A DNA stretch of 64,000 bases. Source: Catellatospora citrea. GTDB taxonomy: Bacteria > Actinomycetota > Actinomycetes > Mycobacteriales > Micromonosporaceae. The first letter of the stretch is position 1; each line of letters opens with the position of its first letter. Below the pieces are notes generated by a model. The model was not told the origin of the DNA, searched no databases, and worked only from the letters and a program-made list of their open reading frames with translations. A program made the position numbers and the translations under genes. The stretch spans positions 7,192,001 through 7,256,000 of the forward strand of contig NZ_RAPR01000001.1 of NCBI RefSeq assembly GCF_003610235.1, written 5' to 3'. Positions 16,349-24,337 of this stretch are shown in pieces.

Positions 16349-17815
16349 TCAGTTGCGCGCGCCGCCCAGGCCGAGCAGCGCCGCCAGCCCGAGCGCGCTG
16401 CGCGGGGCGTACGGCATCCGCCACAGCCCGCCGTGCGCCGCGCCCTGCGCCTCCTCCTGCCACACGTGCTCGCGCACCGGCGGGGGATTGCGCAGGTCGT
16501 GCACCAGCAGCGCCGCCATCAGCGTGTTGGACGTGGCCGGCTCGAACACCTCCACGCCGAACGCCGGCGCGCCCGCGTACGCCGCGGCCAGCACCCGGTT
16601 CTTCACCACCGAACGGGTCCGCGTCGGCGGCGCGACCTTGAAGCTGACCGTCGCGCCCTCGTGCCGGGCCACCGCCGCCCGCCACCGCTGCAACCGCTTG
16701 GCCAGCGCGTAGTTCGGACCCTGCTGCGCCACCAGGCTGTCGCAGATGCCCGGGTCGGCCTCGGGCGGATAGTTGCGCCGCAGCAGCCGCCCCGCCGACA
16801 GCATCCGCAGCGGCCCGCGCAGCGTACGCAGCGTCGACGGCTGCCGGTACTTCTCCTCGGCCTGCGCGACCGCCTCCCCGGGCGCGGCGAACACGTCCGT
16901 CGGGGTGGCCAGGAACGCCAGCGCCGTGTCCGGGCGCTGCCCGCGCAGGTGCTCGGTCAGCGCGTCCACCGCCGCGCAGACCCGCAGATTGGTCGCCCCG
17001 TCCGCATAGACGTAGTTGCCGACCACCAGCCGGCCCTCCACGCCGAGCAGCCAGTCCGCGACCGTGGGCAGCTGGTGCAGCAGGTCCGCGCCGGCGACCT
17101 CGGCCAGGTCCGCGTGGTCGCGGCGCGCGGCGGCGACCGGGATCCGCAGCCGGCCGCCGTACCGCCGTGCGGTCTCCAGCAGACCCCGCCACAGCTGCGG
17201 CCGTGGCAGGTCGACCGCGACGACCTCGCCGCCCCAGCGCAGCAGCGAATGCGTCGGCCCCATCTCGGCGCCCGCGCCCAGCGCCACCACCCGCACGTCG
17301 GACAGGTCCAGCCAGTCCGGGTTCGCCATCACCGCCCGCACCGCCTCGGCGCAGCTCGGCTCGACCACTCCGGCGCTCACCCACGCGTCCAACTGCCGGG
17401 CCAGCGCGTCGCCGCGCAGCCGCTCGCCCCGATACGGCAGGGACAGCTCGCGGTCGGTGTCACCGTCGCCGCCGACCGTCACCGTGCTCAGCTCCGTGGA
17501 CGGGTCGGGCTTGCGTGCGAACGCCTCCCGCAGGCCGGTCTCGCCGTCCTCGGTCACCACCCGCATCCGCCCGTGCAGCGAGGCCAGGCCCGCCGCCGCA
17601 CTGCCGCGCGCGGCGTCGCCGGAGGTCAGCCCCGCCTCCACCAGCCGCCGGAAGTGCACCAGGTAGTCGGCGCGCCAGTTGGTCTCGTGCTCGGCGGCAC
17701 GCGCCCCGACCGGGTCGACCGGACGCAGCGCGTCGGCGACCACGGCCCGTCCCAGCGCGGACGTGCTGCGCTCGGTGCCGCTGCTGACGGGGAAGACGAC
17801 CCCGGATGATGCCAT
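16349..17815 (-). CDS. Unknown protein with a Rossmann-like core
   Basis: A 488-residue protein that I cannot assign to a named family. It starts MASSGVVFPVSSGTERS at 17815, seven or eight bases from AAGGAG. Near residues 170-215, DLSDVRVVALGAGAEMGPTHSLLRWGGEVVAVDLPRPQLWRGLLETARRYGGRLRIPV looks like a nucleotide- or SAM-binding Rossmann fold (beta strand, GAGAEMG loop, acidic D-L end of beta 2). LLHQLPTVADWLLGVEGRLVVGNYVYADGATNLRVCAAVDAL follows. The C-terminal end (RNPPPVREHVWQEEAQGAAHGGLWRMPYAPRSALGLAALLGL) is hydrophobic, possibly membrane-associated. A dehydrogenase or methyltransferase role is possible but unproven. It is divergent from the HAD-like gene. Confidence 0.7.
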   Translation of the reverse strand: MASSGVVFPVSSGTERSTSALGRAVVADALRPVDPVGARAAEHETNWRADYLVHFRRLVEAGLTSGDAARGSAAAGLASLHGRMRVVTEDGETGLREAFARKPDPSTELSTVTVGGDGDTDRELSLPYRGERLRGDALARQLDAWVSAGVVEPSCAEAVRAVMANPDWLDLSDVRVVALGAGAEMGPTHSLLRWGGEVVAVDLPRPQLWRGLLETARRYGGRLRIPVAAARRDHADLAEVAGADLLHQLPTVADWLLGVEGRLVVGNYVYADGATNLRVCAAVDALTEHLRGQRPDTALAFLATPTDVFAAPGEAVAQAEEKYRQPSTLRTLRGPLRMLSAGRLLRRNYPPEADPGICDSLVAQQGPNYALAKRLQRWRAAVARHEGATVSFKVAPPTRTRSVVKNRVLAAAYAGAPAFGVEVFEPATSNTLMAALLVHDLRNPPPVREHVWQEEAQGAAHGGLWRMPYAPRSALGLAALLGLGGARN

Positions 17816-18046
17816 CGTGCGATGCTCCTTCGCCGGGCGGTGGCGGCCGCCGTGCGACGCGGACACTATCGCCTGGCCACCCCGTCGGCAACGACCGGCA
17901 CCCGCGCGGCCGTCGCACGTCGCGGCGCGGCCATGGCGCCGCCGAGCCGACCGCTCGCGGCGCGTCCTGGAACAGCCACCGGTCGGCTTGCCCGTGCCGA
18001 CCGGGCGGCGTAAGACTGGGTCGACAATGGACGGACCGATCGGGAG

Positions 18047-18631
18047 GTGATCGCGCTGGTACGGCGCGAGCGGCCGGCCGCCGAGGGCGTGCCGATCTGG
18101 CTGCTGGACATCGACGGGGTGATCAACGCGGTCACCGATCTGCCGGACCGCCGCGTCTGGCCGGATCACGAGTGGGTCCGGACCAGCGCGCCCAGCAAGC
18201 ACGACCTCGAATGGCCCATCCTCGCCGCGACGCCCGTCCTGGACTTCCTGCGCCGGGTCCACGAGCAGGGCCGTGCCGAGATCTGGGGGCACAGCACCTG
18301 GCAGCACCACTCCGTCAACGTCGGCACCGCGCTGGGTCTGCCGGTCTGGCCGGTGCGCGAGTGCCCCGAGTTCGGGTCGCAGGACACCGCCCTGGCGACG
18401 CCGCTGGCCAGGACGAAGCAGACCTGGTGGAAGCTGCCCGCGGCGCTGCGGGTGCTCGACGAGGGCCGCCCGCTGCTGTGGACCGACGACGACGTGCGCC
18501 ACCAGCTGCGCGCCGCCGACACCAGGCCGTGGGGCGATCGGGCACTGGTGGTGGCTCCGCCGGTCGAGGTCGGGCTGACGCCGCGCCAGTTGCGCCGCAT
18601 CGACCGCTGGCTCACCAGGTGGGCGGTCTGA
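18047..18631 (+). CDS. HAD-like hydrolase domain protein
   Basis: A 194-residue protein. WLLDIDGVINAVTD near the N-terminus supplies the HAD motif I DxDGV with Asp nucleophile and second Asp; AEIWGHSTWQHHS (residues ~78-90) fits motif II (hhhT/S), KQTWWKLPAALRVL supplies a candidate motif III Lys, and LLWTDDDVRHQLRA gives motif IV acidic residues. Actinobacterial HAD-domain proteins of this kind are common and uncharacterised. The start is GTG 18047, overlapping the GGGAGG that would act as Shine-Dalgarno; a start a few codons further in (for example GTG 18089) is also possible. The 231 bases upstream (17816-18046) hold no other gene that I can see. Confidence 0.75.
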   Translation: MIALVRRERPAAEGVPIWLLDIDGVINAVTDLPDRRVWPDHEWVRTSAPSKHDLEWPILAATPVLDFLRRVHEQGRAEIWGHSTWQHHSVNVGTALGLPVWPVRECPEFGSQDTALATPLARTKQTWWKLPAALRVLDEGRPLLWTDDDVRHQLRAADTRPWGDRALVVAPPVEVGLTPRQLRRIDRWLTRWAV

Positions 18632-18643
18632 CCCACCCTTACC

Positions 18644-18663
18644 TACCGTGTATCCCTACGGTA
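18644..18663. promoter_or_regulatory. Possible operator before the PH-like membrane protein
   Basis: TACCGT, eight bases, ACGGTA: a perfect 6-bp inverted repeat in a locally AT-richer stretch, 34 bases upstream of the start at 18697. A further partial copy (CTCCGTATG) follows. This is a weak, position-based call. Confidence 0.3.
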
Positions 18664-18696
18664 CCCTCCGTATGTCTTATGTGGAGGGTGGTCGAT

Positions 18697-19167
18697 GTGA
18701 GCGTTCCGGACAGGGCTGCGTTCGCCGGGCTCGGCGCCCCCGTGCAGCGCTACGGCACCAGACCGGTGGCACAGCTGCTCATCGCTCCGATCGTGGCCGC
18801 GACCACGCTGGTGCTCGGCTTCGGCGCGGACCTCGTGCCCTACCAGATCGCCGGGATCGCGATCACCGCCGGACTGCTCGTGCAGGCCCTGCTGATCCAC
18901 CGCAACCGGGCGATCCACGTGTACGAGCGAGGAATGATCACGGTCGGCGCGCTCGGCCGGGTGCAGCACGTGGTGACCTGGCACGAGGTGGCCTACGTCG
19001 AGGGCGTCACCGTCAACACCAGCAACGGCGCGGCCACCACCACCCGCCGCGACTTCACCGTGCACGTGCCGGGCGGCCGGGTCCGCTTCAACGACCTCCT
19101 GGTGGCCGACGGCGACCGGCTCGCCGCCCACATCGCCCTGCGCGCCGGGCAGCGCCGCCTGTTCTGA
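18697..19167 (+). CDS. Small membrane protein with PH-like cytoplasmic domain (DUF6585-like)
   Basis: A 156-residue protein. Start GTG 18697 is chosen because GGAGGG lies eight bases upstream; an ATG at 18679 would bury that site. Residues ~22-42 (VAQLLIAPIVAATTLVLGFG) and ~46-64 (VPYQIAGIAITAGLLVQALLI) are two transmembrane segments. The C-terminal ~90 residues (RAIHVYERGMITVGALGRVQHVVTWHEVAYVEGVTVNTSNGAATTTRRDFTVHVPGGRVRFNDLL) look like the PH-type beta sandwich found after paired helices in YcxB/DUF6585-like proteins. The role is unknown. Confidence 0.7.
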   Translation: MSVPDRAAFAGLGAPVQRYGTRPVAQLLIAPIVAATTLVLGFGADLVPYQIAGIAITAGLLVQALLIHRNRAIHVYERGMITVGALGRVQHVVTWHEVAYVEGVTVNTSNGAATTTRRDFTVHVPGGRVRFNDLLVADGDRLAAHIALRAGQRRLF

Positions 19168-19180
19168 CCGCTCGCGAGGG

Positions 19181-20461
19181 TCACACGCGGGGGTGGCCGA
19201 AGCCGTGCGGCAGCGGCGGGATCCGGTCGATGAGAGTGCGGGCCGCTTCGATCACCAGCAGCCGGTCATAGGTCAGCGCGATGTCGTAGGTCGGCTCGGC
19301 CGCGGCGGCGCCCTCGGCCGCGGGGTGCGTCCGCGCGACGAGCGCGGCGGCGAAGTAGCTTCCGATGACGATCACCACCCGCTCGGCGGTCAGCGGGTCG
19401 CCGGTGGGGACCGACACCGCCTGGATACCGGTCCCGGGTTCGACCAGCTCCGGGCCGTACGCGGTGACCGTGACGCCGCGGCGGGCGATGTGGTTGAAGG
19501 TCAGCCGGGTCTCCCCGTCGATCTGCCGGTCCGGCACCGTGGCGAAGAACATGGTGGCGTCGTCGGTGCGCAGCGCCATCTGCTCCAGCAGGCGGCCGAT
19601 GGGGACGAGCATCTGGTCGGTCACCTCGGCGATCGGGACCCGGTCCTCCACCACGCCGAACGGAGTGACCGAACCCGACGGCAGCTCGGCCACGCGGGGC
19701 AGCGAGAACGCCGAGCGAACGACGGTCGCCGGCAGCGGGCCCGGCCTGCCGAACAACCAGCCCTGCCCCAACCGTGCGCCCATGCCGCGGGCGGTGCCGA
19801 GGTGCTCGCTGGTCTCGATGCCCTCGGCGAGCACGGCCGCCCCGGTGCGGCCGGCCTCGGTGAGCACGGCGTTGACCACGAACGCCTGCGCCCACTCCGC
19901 GCTGCGGCCCTGGACCAGGGAGCGGTCGAGTTTGATGACATCGGGGCGGACCAGCGCCATCATGCCCAGGCTCGCCGGGTCGACGCCGACATCGTCGAGG
20001 GCTATCCGGCTGCGCGCGCGACGCGCGCCGACCACGGAGCGGATCAACGAAGCCGGATCCCGGACCACCCGCTCGGTCACCTCGATCACCAGGTCGAGTC
20101 GGCCGGCGGCCTGCGCGAACGCGTCGGCGAGCTCGGGCGGGGGTGGGGTCCCGAAGGTCTCCGGCTCCACATTGAGGAACAGCGGGACGTCGAGACCGGC
20201 GTCCAGCGCCGCGGCACAGGCCGCGCTGCCGCAGATCCAGTCGAGTTCGACGACCGCGCCACGCCGCTCCGCCTCGGCGAAAAGCGCGTCCGGAGTCGCG
20301 AACCGGCTGCCCTCGGGCCCTCGGACCAGCGCCTCGAAGCCGACTGTCAACCCGTCGTCGAGCGAGACGATCGGTTGGAACACCGGCGTGACCGCACGCT
20401 CGGCCAGTATTCGGGAGAATTCGTCGTCCTGGACGGCAGGCACCGCAGCGGGAACTGGCAT
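19181..20461 (-). CDS. EAL domain protein with C-terminal DICT domain
   Basis: A 426-residue signalling protein. The EAL phosphodiesterase-like domain spans ~15-255: VFQPIVSLDDGLTVGFEALVRG contains the EAL motif, and NVEPET, VIEVTERVV, KLDRSLV and AEGIET supply metal and c-di-GMP contacts. Loop 6, normally DDFGTGYSSL, reads DDVGVDPASL: both Asp remain but the loop is altered, so activity could be reduced. The C-terminal ~150 residues (DRVPIAEVTDQMLVPIGRLLEQMALRTDDATMFFATVPDRQI...YGPELVEPGTGIQAVSVPTGDPLTAERVVIVIGSYFAAALVAR) match the DICT sensory domain, often attached to EAL or GGDEF domains. It is monocistronic. Confidence 0.88.
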   Translation of the reverse strand: MPVPAAVPAVQDDEFSRILAERAVTPVFQPIVSLDDGLTVGFEALVRGPEGSRFATPDALFAEAERRGAVVELDWICGSAACAAALDAGLDVPLFLNVEPETFGTPPPPELADAFAQAAGRLDLVIEVTERVVRDPASLIRSVVGARRARSRIALDDVGVDPASLGMMALVRPDVIKLDRSLVQGRSAEWAQAFVVNAVLTEAGRTGAAVLAEGIETSEHLGTARGMGARLGQGWLFGRPGPLPATVVRSAFSLPRVAELPSGSVTPFGVVEDRVPIAEVTDQMLVPIGRLLEQMALRTDDATMFFATVPDRQIDGETRLTFNHIARRGVTVTAYGPELVEPGTGIQAVSVPTGDPLTAERVVIVIGSYFAAALVARTHPAAEGAAAAEPTYDIALTYDRLLVIEAARTLIDRIPPLPHGFGHPRV

Positions 20462-20668
20462 CCGCGCCCCTTGGAAGCCGGTCGGACATCAGATGATCTT
20501 CATCGTATCCATCGTAGCCGCGACCTGCGCACCCGGCGGCGATGTCGGCCGACTACGGTCCCGCGGGAGCGCCCGACCAGCCCGGGGTCGGCCGAGGCGG
20601 CGTCCGGGCACGGCGACTACCATGGTCGCTGCCGGCCGAGGGTGTCGTTCGCGGGGGAGTGGTATGTG

Positions 20669-21361
20669 ATGGGCGCGCACGCGATCGACACCGGCGTGCT
20701 CGACGACCCGGCCGGAGCAGCCCTGTCCGGCCCGCATGCCCGGTTCGCCCGGCGGCACGGGCTGGCCGCCTGCTACGACCCGGCCGTGACGCCGTTCGCG
20801 GCGCTGCCGGCGGGAGCCCGCGCCCAGGCCTGGGATGACCTGGCGGTGCTGGTGGGCCGCGGCGGCACCGCCGCGGTCATCGGCGACCATCCGGTGCCGG
20901 CGGATTGGCGGATCACCTGGCAGGACGAGGTCGTCCAGCTGGTCGACGCCGCGATCGCGGTCGCGGACGAGCCCGCGGCGGTGCCGCTGGGCGCGGCGGA
21001 CGTGCCGGAGATGCTCGACCTGGTCCAGCGCACCAAGCCGGGGCCGTTCCTCGCCCGCACCGTCGAGATGGGTTCCTACCTCGGCATCAGGCAGGACGGC
21101 AAGCTCGTGGCGATGGCCGGGGAGCGGATGCACCCGCCCGGCTTCACCGAGATCAGCGCCGTGTGCACCGACCCCGCATACCGCGGGCAGGGGCTGGCCA
21201 CCCGCCTGATCCGCGCGGTCGCCGCGGGCGTGCGCCGCCGCGGCGAGACGCCGTTCCTGCACGCCGCCAGCGACAACACCGGCGCGATCCGGCTCTACGA
21301 GGCGATGGGCTTCGCCGTGCGCCGCCAGCTCACCTTCACGGTCGTGGTCGCGCCGAACTGA
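20669..21361 (+). CDS. GNAT family N-acetyltransferase
   Basis: A 230-residue protein. The C-terminal half carries the acetyl-CoA site: GIRQDGKLVAMAGERMHPPGFTEISAVCTDPAYRGQGLATRLIRAVAAGVRRRGETPFLHAASDNTGAIRLYEAMGFAVRRQL, with the motif A Q/RxxGxG/A signature (RGQGLA) and the typical NTGAIRLYEAMGF at the end. The N-terminal 110 residues resemble the FR47-like acetyltransferase extension. The acceptor substrate is unknown. ATG 20669 was chosen; GTG 20666 is equally near the GGGGGAG site. Its 3' end overlaps the convergent kinase-like gene by 26 bases. Confidence 0.9.
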   Translation: MGAHAIDTGVLDDPAGAALSGPHARFARRHGLAACYDPAVTPFAALPAGARAQAWDDLAVLVGRGGTAAVIGDHPVPADWRITWQDEVVQLVDAAIAVADEPAAVPLGAADVPEMLDLVQRTKPGPFLARTVEMGSYLGIRQDGKLVAMAGERMHPPGFTEISAVCTDPAYRGQGLATRLIRAVAAGVRRRGETPFLHAASDNTGAIRLYEAMGFAVRRQLTFTVVVAPN

Positions 21362-21899
21362 CCGGGCCCAACTCCTCCACCCAGCGGTCCAGCTCGGCCG
21401 GGGTGCGGAACAGCAGCACCTGAGGACCGGGGGAGTCCACCGCCCACCGCCGCATCCGGCGGCGCTTGCGCCCGAACGACGCGAAGTGCCACAGGATGAT
21501 CGACTCGGCGGACAGCACGCTGCCGAGCGTCTCGCGGTTGCCGTTGCAGATGACCTCGCCGGTGGAGATCAGCCGCGCGGTGCGCCGCAGCAGCCGCCGC
21601 AGCGTCAGCCCGCGCGAGAAGTCCAGCCCGATGACCAGGTCGGCGGAGGCGAGCGGGACGTCCAGCCAGTCCTTGTACGCGCCGTCGAGGATCCAGGACT
21701 TCCGCCGGCAGACGGCCGCGATCCGGTCCCGCTGCAGCGGCACGGGGACCTCTTTCCAGCCGGGCTCCCAGGTCAGCTCGTCCACCGGCTGCCAGGGCAG
21801 GCCCAGCCGCCGGGAGAGCTCCAGGGCGAGCGTGGACTTGCCCGCCCCGTACACCCCGTAGATCAGGATCCTCTGCGGGAAGGGGCGGCTCGCGGTCAC
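21336..21899 (-). CDS. P-loop NTPase, adenylate kinase-like (topology modulation protein family)
   Basis: A 187-residue protein starting with GTG 21899. Residues ~11-21 (ILIYGVYGAGKSTLALELSRRLGLPWQPVDELTWEPGW) are a Walker A (GVYGAGKST) followed by the DxxxWxPGW substrate segment seen in FlaR/topology-modulation-type small kinases. SWILDGAYKDWLDVPLASADLVIGLDFSRGLTLRRLLRR supplies the DGNY-like and Walker B region plus the lid arginines. The phosphate acceptor is unknown. The stop codon lies inside the convergent GNAT gene. Confidence 0.85.
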   Translation of the reverse strand: MTASRPFPQRILIYGVYGAGKSTLALELSRRLGLPWQPVDELTWEPGWKEVPVPLQRDRIAAVCRRKSWILDGAYKDWLDVPLASADLVIGLDFSRGLTLRRLLRRTARLISTGEVICNGNRETLGSVLSAESIILWHFASFGRKRRRMRRWAVDSPGPQVLLFRTPAELDRWVEELGPVSSARPRP

Positions 21900-21979
21900 C
21901 GGCCGAGCGTAGCGGGATCATGCCAGTTTCGTTTATTGCGGATAGTATGGTTGTTGCGAATGGTCGAGGAGGTGAAGCG

Positions 21980-22441
21980 GTGAGTGTCGGCGCAATGAGC
22001 ACGGAACCGCCAAGCGCGCACGTCGTGGAGCTCGCTGCCCATGCGCTGGAGCGCATCCGCTCCTATCTGCGAGACCATCCCGAAGGCCCGGCGGATGTGC
22101 GCGTCCAGGTGAGGGATGAGCCCGGTGCCGAACTGACGGTGCCGCGGGAGGCGGTGGTCCTGCTTGCCCGCGCCCTGTCGCATCTGGCCGACGGCCATGC
22201 GGTGACAGTGCTGCCGGCGGACGCGGAGTTGACCACACAACAGGCAGCCGACCTGCTGCACGTCTCCCGGCCGTTCCTGATCAGGCTGCTGGAGTCGGGC
22301 GAGATCCGATATCGCAAGGTGGGCAGCCATCGGCGGGTCGACCTGCAGTCGCTGCTGGACTATCGGCGAGTCGACGATGCGCGCACGTTGCGTGCAGCCA
22401 ACGAACTCAGTGCACTTGACGAGGAACTCGGCGTTATCTGA
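21980..22441 (+). CDS. Excisionase-type HTH antitoxin
   Basis: A 153-residue protein. Start GTG 21980 is behind GGAGGTG. The N-terminal ~75 residues (HVVELAAHALERIRSYLRDHPEGP...LTVPREAVVLLARALSHLADGHAVTVLPADAE) are the usual extension of this antitoxin type. Residues ~85-135 (LTTQQAADLLHVSRPFLIRLLESGEIRYRKVGSHRRVDLQSLLDYRR) are a MerR/excisionase-family helix-turn-helix. It precedes a PIN-domain gene by 19 bases, so the pair is a type II toxin-antitoxin module in which this protein neutralises the toxin and represses the promoter (inference from family). Confidence 0.9.
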   Translation: MSVGAMSTEPPSAHVVELAAHALERIRSYLRDHPEGPADVRVQVRDEPGAELTVPREAVVLLARALSHLADGHAVTVLPADAELTTQQAADLLHVSRPFLIRLLESGEIRYRKVGSHRRVDLQSLLDYRRVDDARTLRAANELSALDEELGVI

Positions 22442-22460
22442 CCAGTGGGGGCGAAGTCGG

Positions 22461-23012
22461 ATGCCGATGACCGTCATTTACGACGCCAATGTGCTCTACC
22501 CGAACACCCTGCGGGACCTGCTCATCCGGCTCGCCCGTGCCGGCACCGTACAGGCACGGTGGACCGAGCAGATCCTCGACGAGATGACAGAGGCCCTTCA
22601 CCGCAACCGGCCGGACATCGATCCTGCCAGGACCCGTCGGCTTCGCGACCTGATGAACGCCGCCGTACGAGACTGTCAGGTCACGGACTACCAGGATTTG
22701 ACGGACACTATCGACCTACCGGACAAAGATGACCGGCATGTCGTCGCCGCAGCCATTGCGGCCGGGGCCCACTCGATCATCACCTGGAATCTCCGCGACT
22801 TCCCCGCGGACCGACTCGCTGCCTACGGCCTGCAAGCACAGACTCCCGATGACTTCGTCTGCGCGCTGATCGAAGAGTTTCGCCCCGTGGTGTGGAGCTG
22901 CATCCAGCAGATTGCCGACGCCCGCGTCATGCGGCCGCAGACGGCTCAGGACGTGCTTGCGCAGCTGGAGCGGGACGGTCTCATCAGGGCTGTAGCTCGT
23001 ATCGGTGCCTGA
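22461..23012 (+). CDS. PIN-domain ribonuclease toxin (VapC-like)
   Basis: A 183-residue protein: MPMTVIYDANVLYPNTLRDLLIRLARAG gives the first PIN Asp (D8), LDEMTEALHRN the conserved Glu, and LPDKDDRHVVAAAIAAGAHSIITWNLRDFPADRL the remaining acidic pair and the TxNxxDF motif. These are the metal-binding residues of PIN RNases. The C-terminal ~60 residues form a helical extension found in the longer PIN toxins. It is co-transcribed with the HTH antitoxin upstream. The RNA target is not predictable. Confidence 0.9.
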   Translation: MPMTVIYDANVLYPNTLRDLLIRLARAGTVQARWTEQILDEMTEALHRNRPDIDPARTRRLRDLMNAAVRDCQVTDYQDLTDTIDLPDKDDRHVVAAAIAAGAHSIITWNLRDFPADRLAAYGLQAQTPDDFVCALIEEFRPVVWSCIQQIADARVMRPQTAQDVLAQLERDGLIRAVARIGA

Positions 23013-23066
23013 GCGCCGTCGGGGTGGCGCAGTCCCGACGATGGCACCGTGGGACGTACAACATCT

Positions 23067-23083
23067 GTTGTTCTTTGAACAAC
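23067..23083. promoter_or_regulatory. TetR operator and promoter
   Basis: GTTGTTC-ttt-GAACAAC is a perfect 7-bp inverted repeat. TAGTAT at 23089-23094 is a good -10 box ending seven bases before ATG 23101, so the transcript would be leaderless or nearly so. The dyad covers the -35 region, which fits autorepression by the TetR gene. Confidence 0.6.
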
Positions 23084-23100
23084 CATCGTAGTATCGGTGC

Positions 23101-23688
23101 ATGTCGAATCGGCGCGAGCTGCTGCTGGATACCGCGATCTCCCTGCTGGGCGAGCGTGGCGTGCACGGGCTCACCCATCGCGCCGTCGACACCGGGGCCG
23201 GGCTGCCGGCCGGCTCGGCGGCGAACTACTTCAGCACCCGCGACGCCCTGCTCGACGCGGTCGTGGAGCGCGTCGCCGACCGCGAACGCGACAACTGGGA
23301 GCAACTGTGGGCCGCCCGCTGCCCGACCACCCCCGCGGAACTGGCCGAGGTGCTGGCCGAGTTCGCCCACCAGGCGACCGGTCCGCATCGGGCGCTGACG
23401 CTGGCCCGCTACGCCGTGCTCGTCGAAGCCGCCCACCGGCCGCAGCTGCGGGCACAGCTCACCGCCGTGGGCGGCCGGGTGCGGGCCTACTTCCTGACCT
23501 GGATGCGCGTCGCCGGTTCCACCGACCTGGCACGGGACGCGCCGATCATCATGAACTGCTGGACCGGCCTGGTCCTGCATCAACTGTCCTACCCCAACCC
23601 TGCGTTCGACCCCCTCGGGCAGCTCGGCCCGCTCGTGGCCGCCCTGCTCCCCGCGCCGCATGGAAAGCGAGGCAGTCATGGACCGTGA
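23101..23688 (+). CDS. TetR family transcriptional regulator
   Basis: A 195-residue regulator: RRELLLDTAISLLGERGVHGLTHRAVDTGAGLPAGSAANYFSTRDALLDAVVERV is the TetR N-terminal helix-turn-helix (A-x-x-L-L-x-x-x-G-x-x-x-L-T-H-R-A-V...G-S-x-x-N-Y-F). The C-terminal ligand domain ends HQLSYPNPAFDPLGQLGPLVAALL. A perfect dyad and a leaderless-type promoter lie just upstream. The 3' end overlaps the next gene by 11 bases, so it is likely to control that mycothiol-type enzyme. Confidence 0.93.
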   Translation: MSNRRELLLDTAISLLGERGVHGLTHRAVDTGAGLPAGSAANYFSTRDALLDAVVERVADRERDNWEQLWAARCPTTPAELAEVLAEFAHQATGPHRALTLARYAVLVEAAHRPQLRAQLTAVGGRVRAYFLTWMRVAGSTDLARDAPIIMNCWTGLVLHQLSYPNPAFDPLGQLGPLVAALLPAPHGKRGSHGP

Positions 23689-24319
23689 CCAGGTGTGGCA
23701 GGCGATCGATGCGCAGCGGCAGGCCGCCGCCGACCTGCTGGCGCAGCTGTCCGAGGACGACTGGCGGCAGCCGTCGCTGTGCGCGGGCTGGACCGTGCGC
23801 GACGTCGCCGCGCACCTGACCCTGCAACAGATCGGCCTGCGCGACGTGCTGCGAGAGCTGCCACGCGTGCGCCTGCGCGGCATGAACCGGCAGATCCTCG
23901 ACATGGCCCGCCGCCACGCGAAGCTGCCCACGGCGGAGCTGGTCGCACGGATCCGCGCCATGATCGGCTCGCGGCGGCACAACCTCGGCGTCACACCGCT
24001 GGAGACCCTGATCGACATCCTGGTGCACAGCCAGGACATCGCCGTCCCGCTGGGTCGTCGGCTGGCCCTGGACCCGGCGGCCGCGGCTGTCGCGGCGACC
24101 CGCGTATGGGGGCTGAACTGGCCGTTCCGGGCACGCCGACGGATGGCCGGATTCCGGCTGACCGCGACCGACACAGACTGGACGATGGGCGAAGGAGCCG
24201 AGGTCAGCGCCCCGATGGAGGCGATCCTGCTGGTGCTCACCGGACGGCTGACCGCCCTGCCTGCCCTGTCGGGCGCAGGCTCCACGGCGCTCGCCGCACG
24301 CCTTTCGGCCGCGGTCTGA
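23678..24319 (+). CDS. Maleylpyruvate isomerase family (DinB-like, mycothiol-dependent) protein
   Basis: A 213-residue helical-bundle protein: MDRDQVWQAIDAQRQAAADLLAQLSEDDWRQPSLCAGWTVRDVAAHLTLQQ has the MDMPI N-terminal signature (W.. PslCegWtvrdvvaHL). His of VAAHL, and the later LIDILVHSQDI His, are the metal ligands expected in DinB/MDMPI folds. Family members use mycothiol as a thiol cofactor in actinobacteria. ATG 23678 is taken (GCGAGG ahead); it overlaps the TetR stop. The substrate is unknown. Confidence 0.88.
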   Translation: MDRDQVWQAIDAQRQAAADLLAQLSEDDWRQPSLCAGWTVRDVAAHLTLQQIGLRDVLRELPRVRLRGMNRQILDMARRHAKLPTAELVARIRAMIGSRRHNLGVTPLETLIDILVHSQDIAVPLGRRLALDPAAAAVAATRVWGLNWPFRARRRMAGFRLTATDTDWTMGEGAEVSAPMEAILLVLTGRLTALPALSGAGSTALAARLSAAV

Positions 24320-24337
24320 GCCGGCTGTCGGACGCGT

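Noticed and set aside
16349..17815. Assignment as a SAM-dependent methyltransferase
   Set aside because: The GAGAEMG loop is compatible, but the downstream order of motifs does not match and other Rossmann families fit equally well; left as unknown.
21980..23012. Excisionase-like HTH as a sign of an integrated element
   Set aside because: No integrase, att-like repeats or phage genes; the neighbouring PIN gene explains it as an antitoxin.
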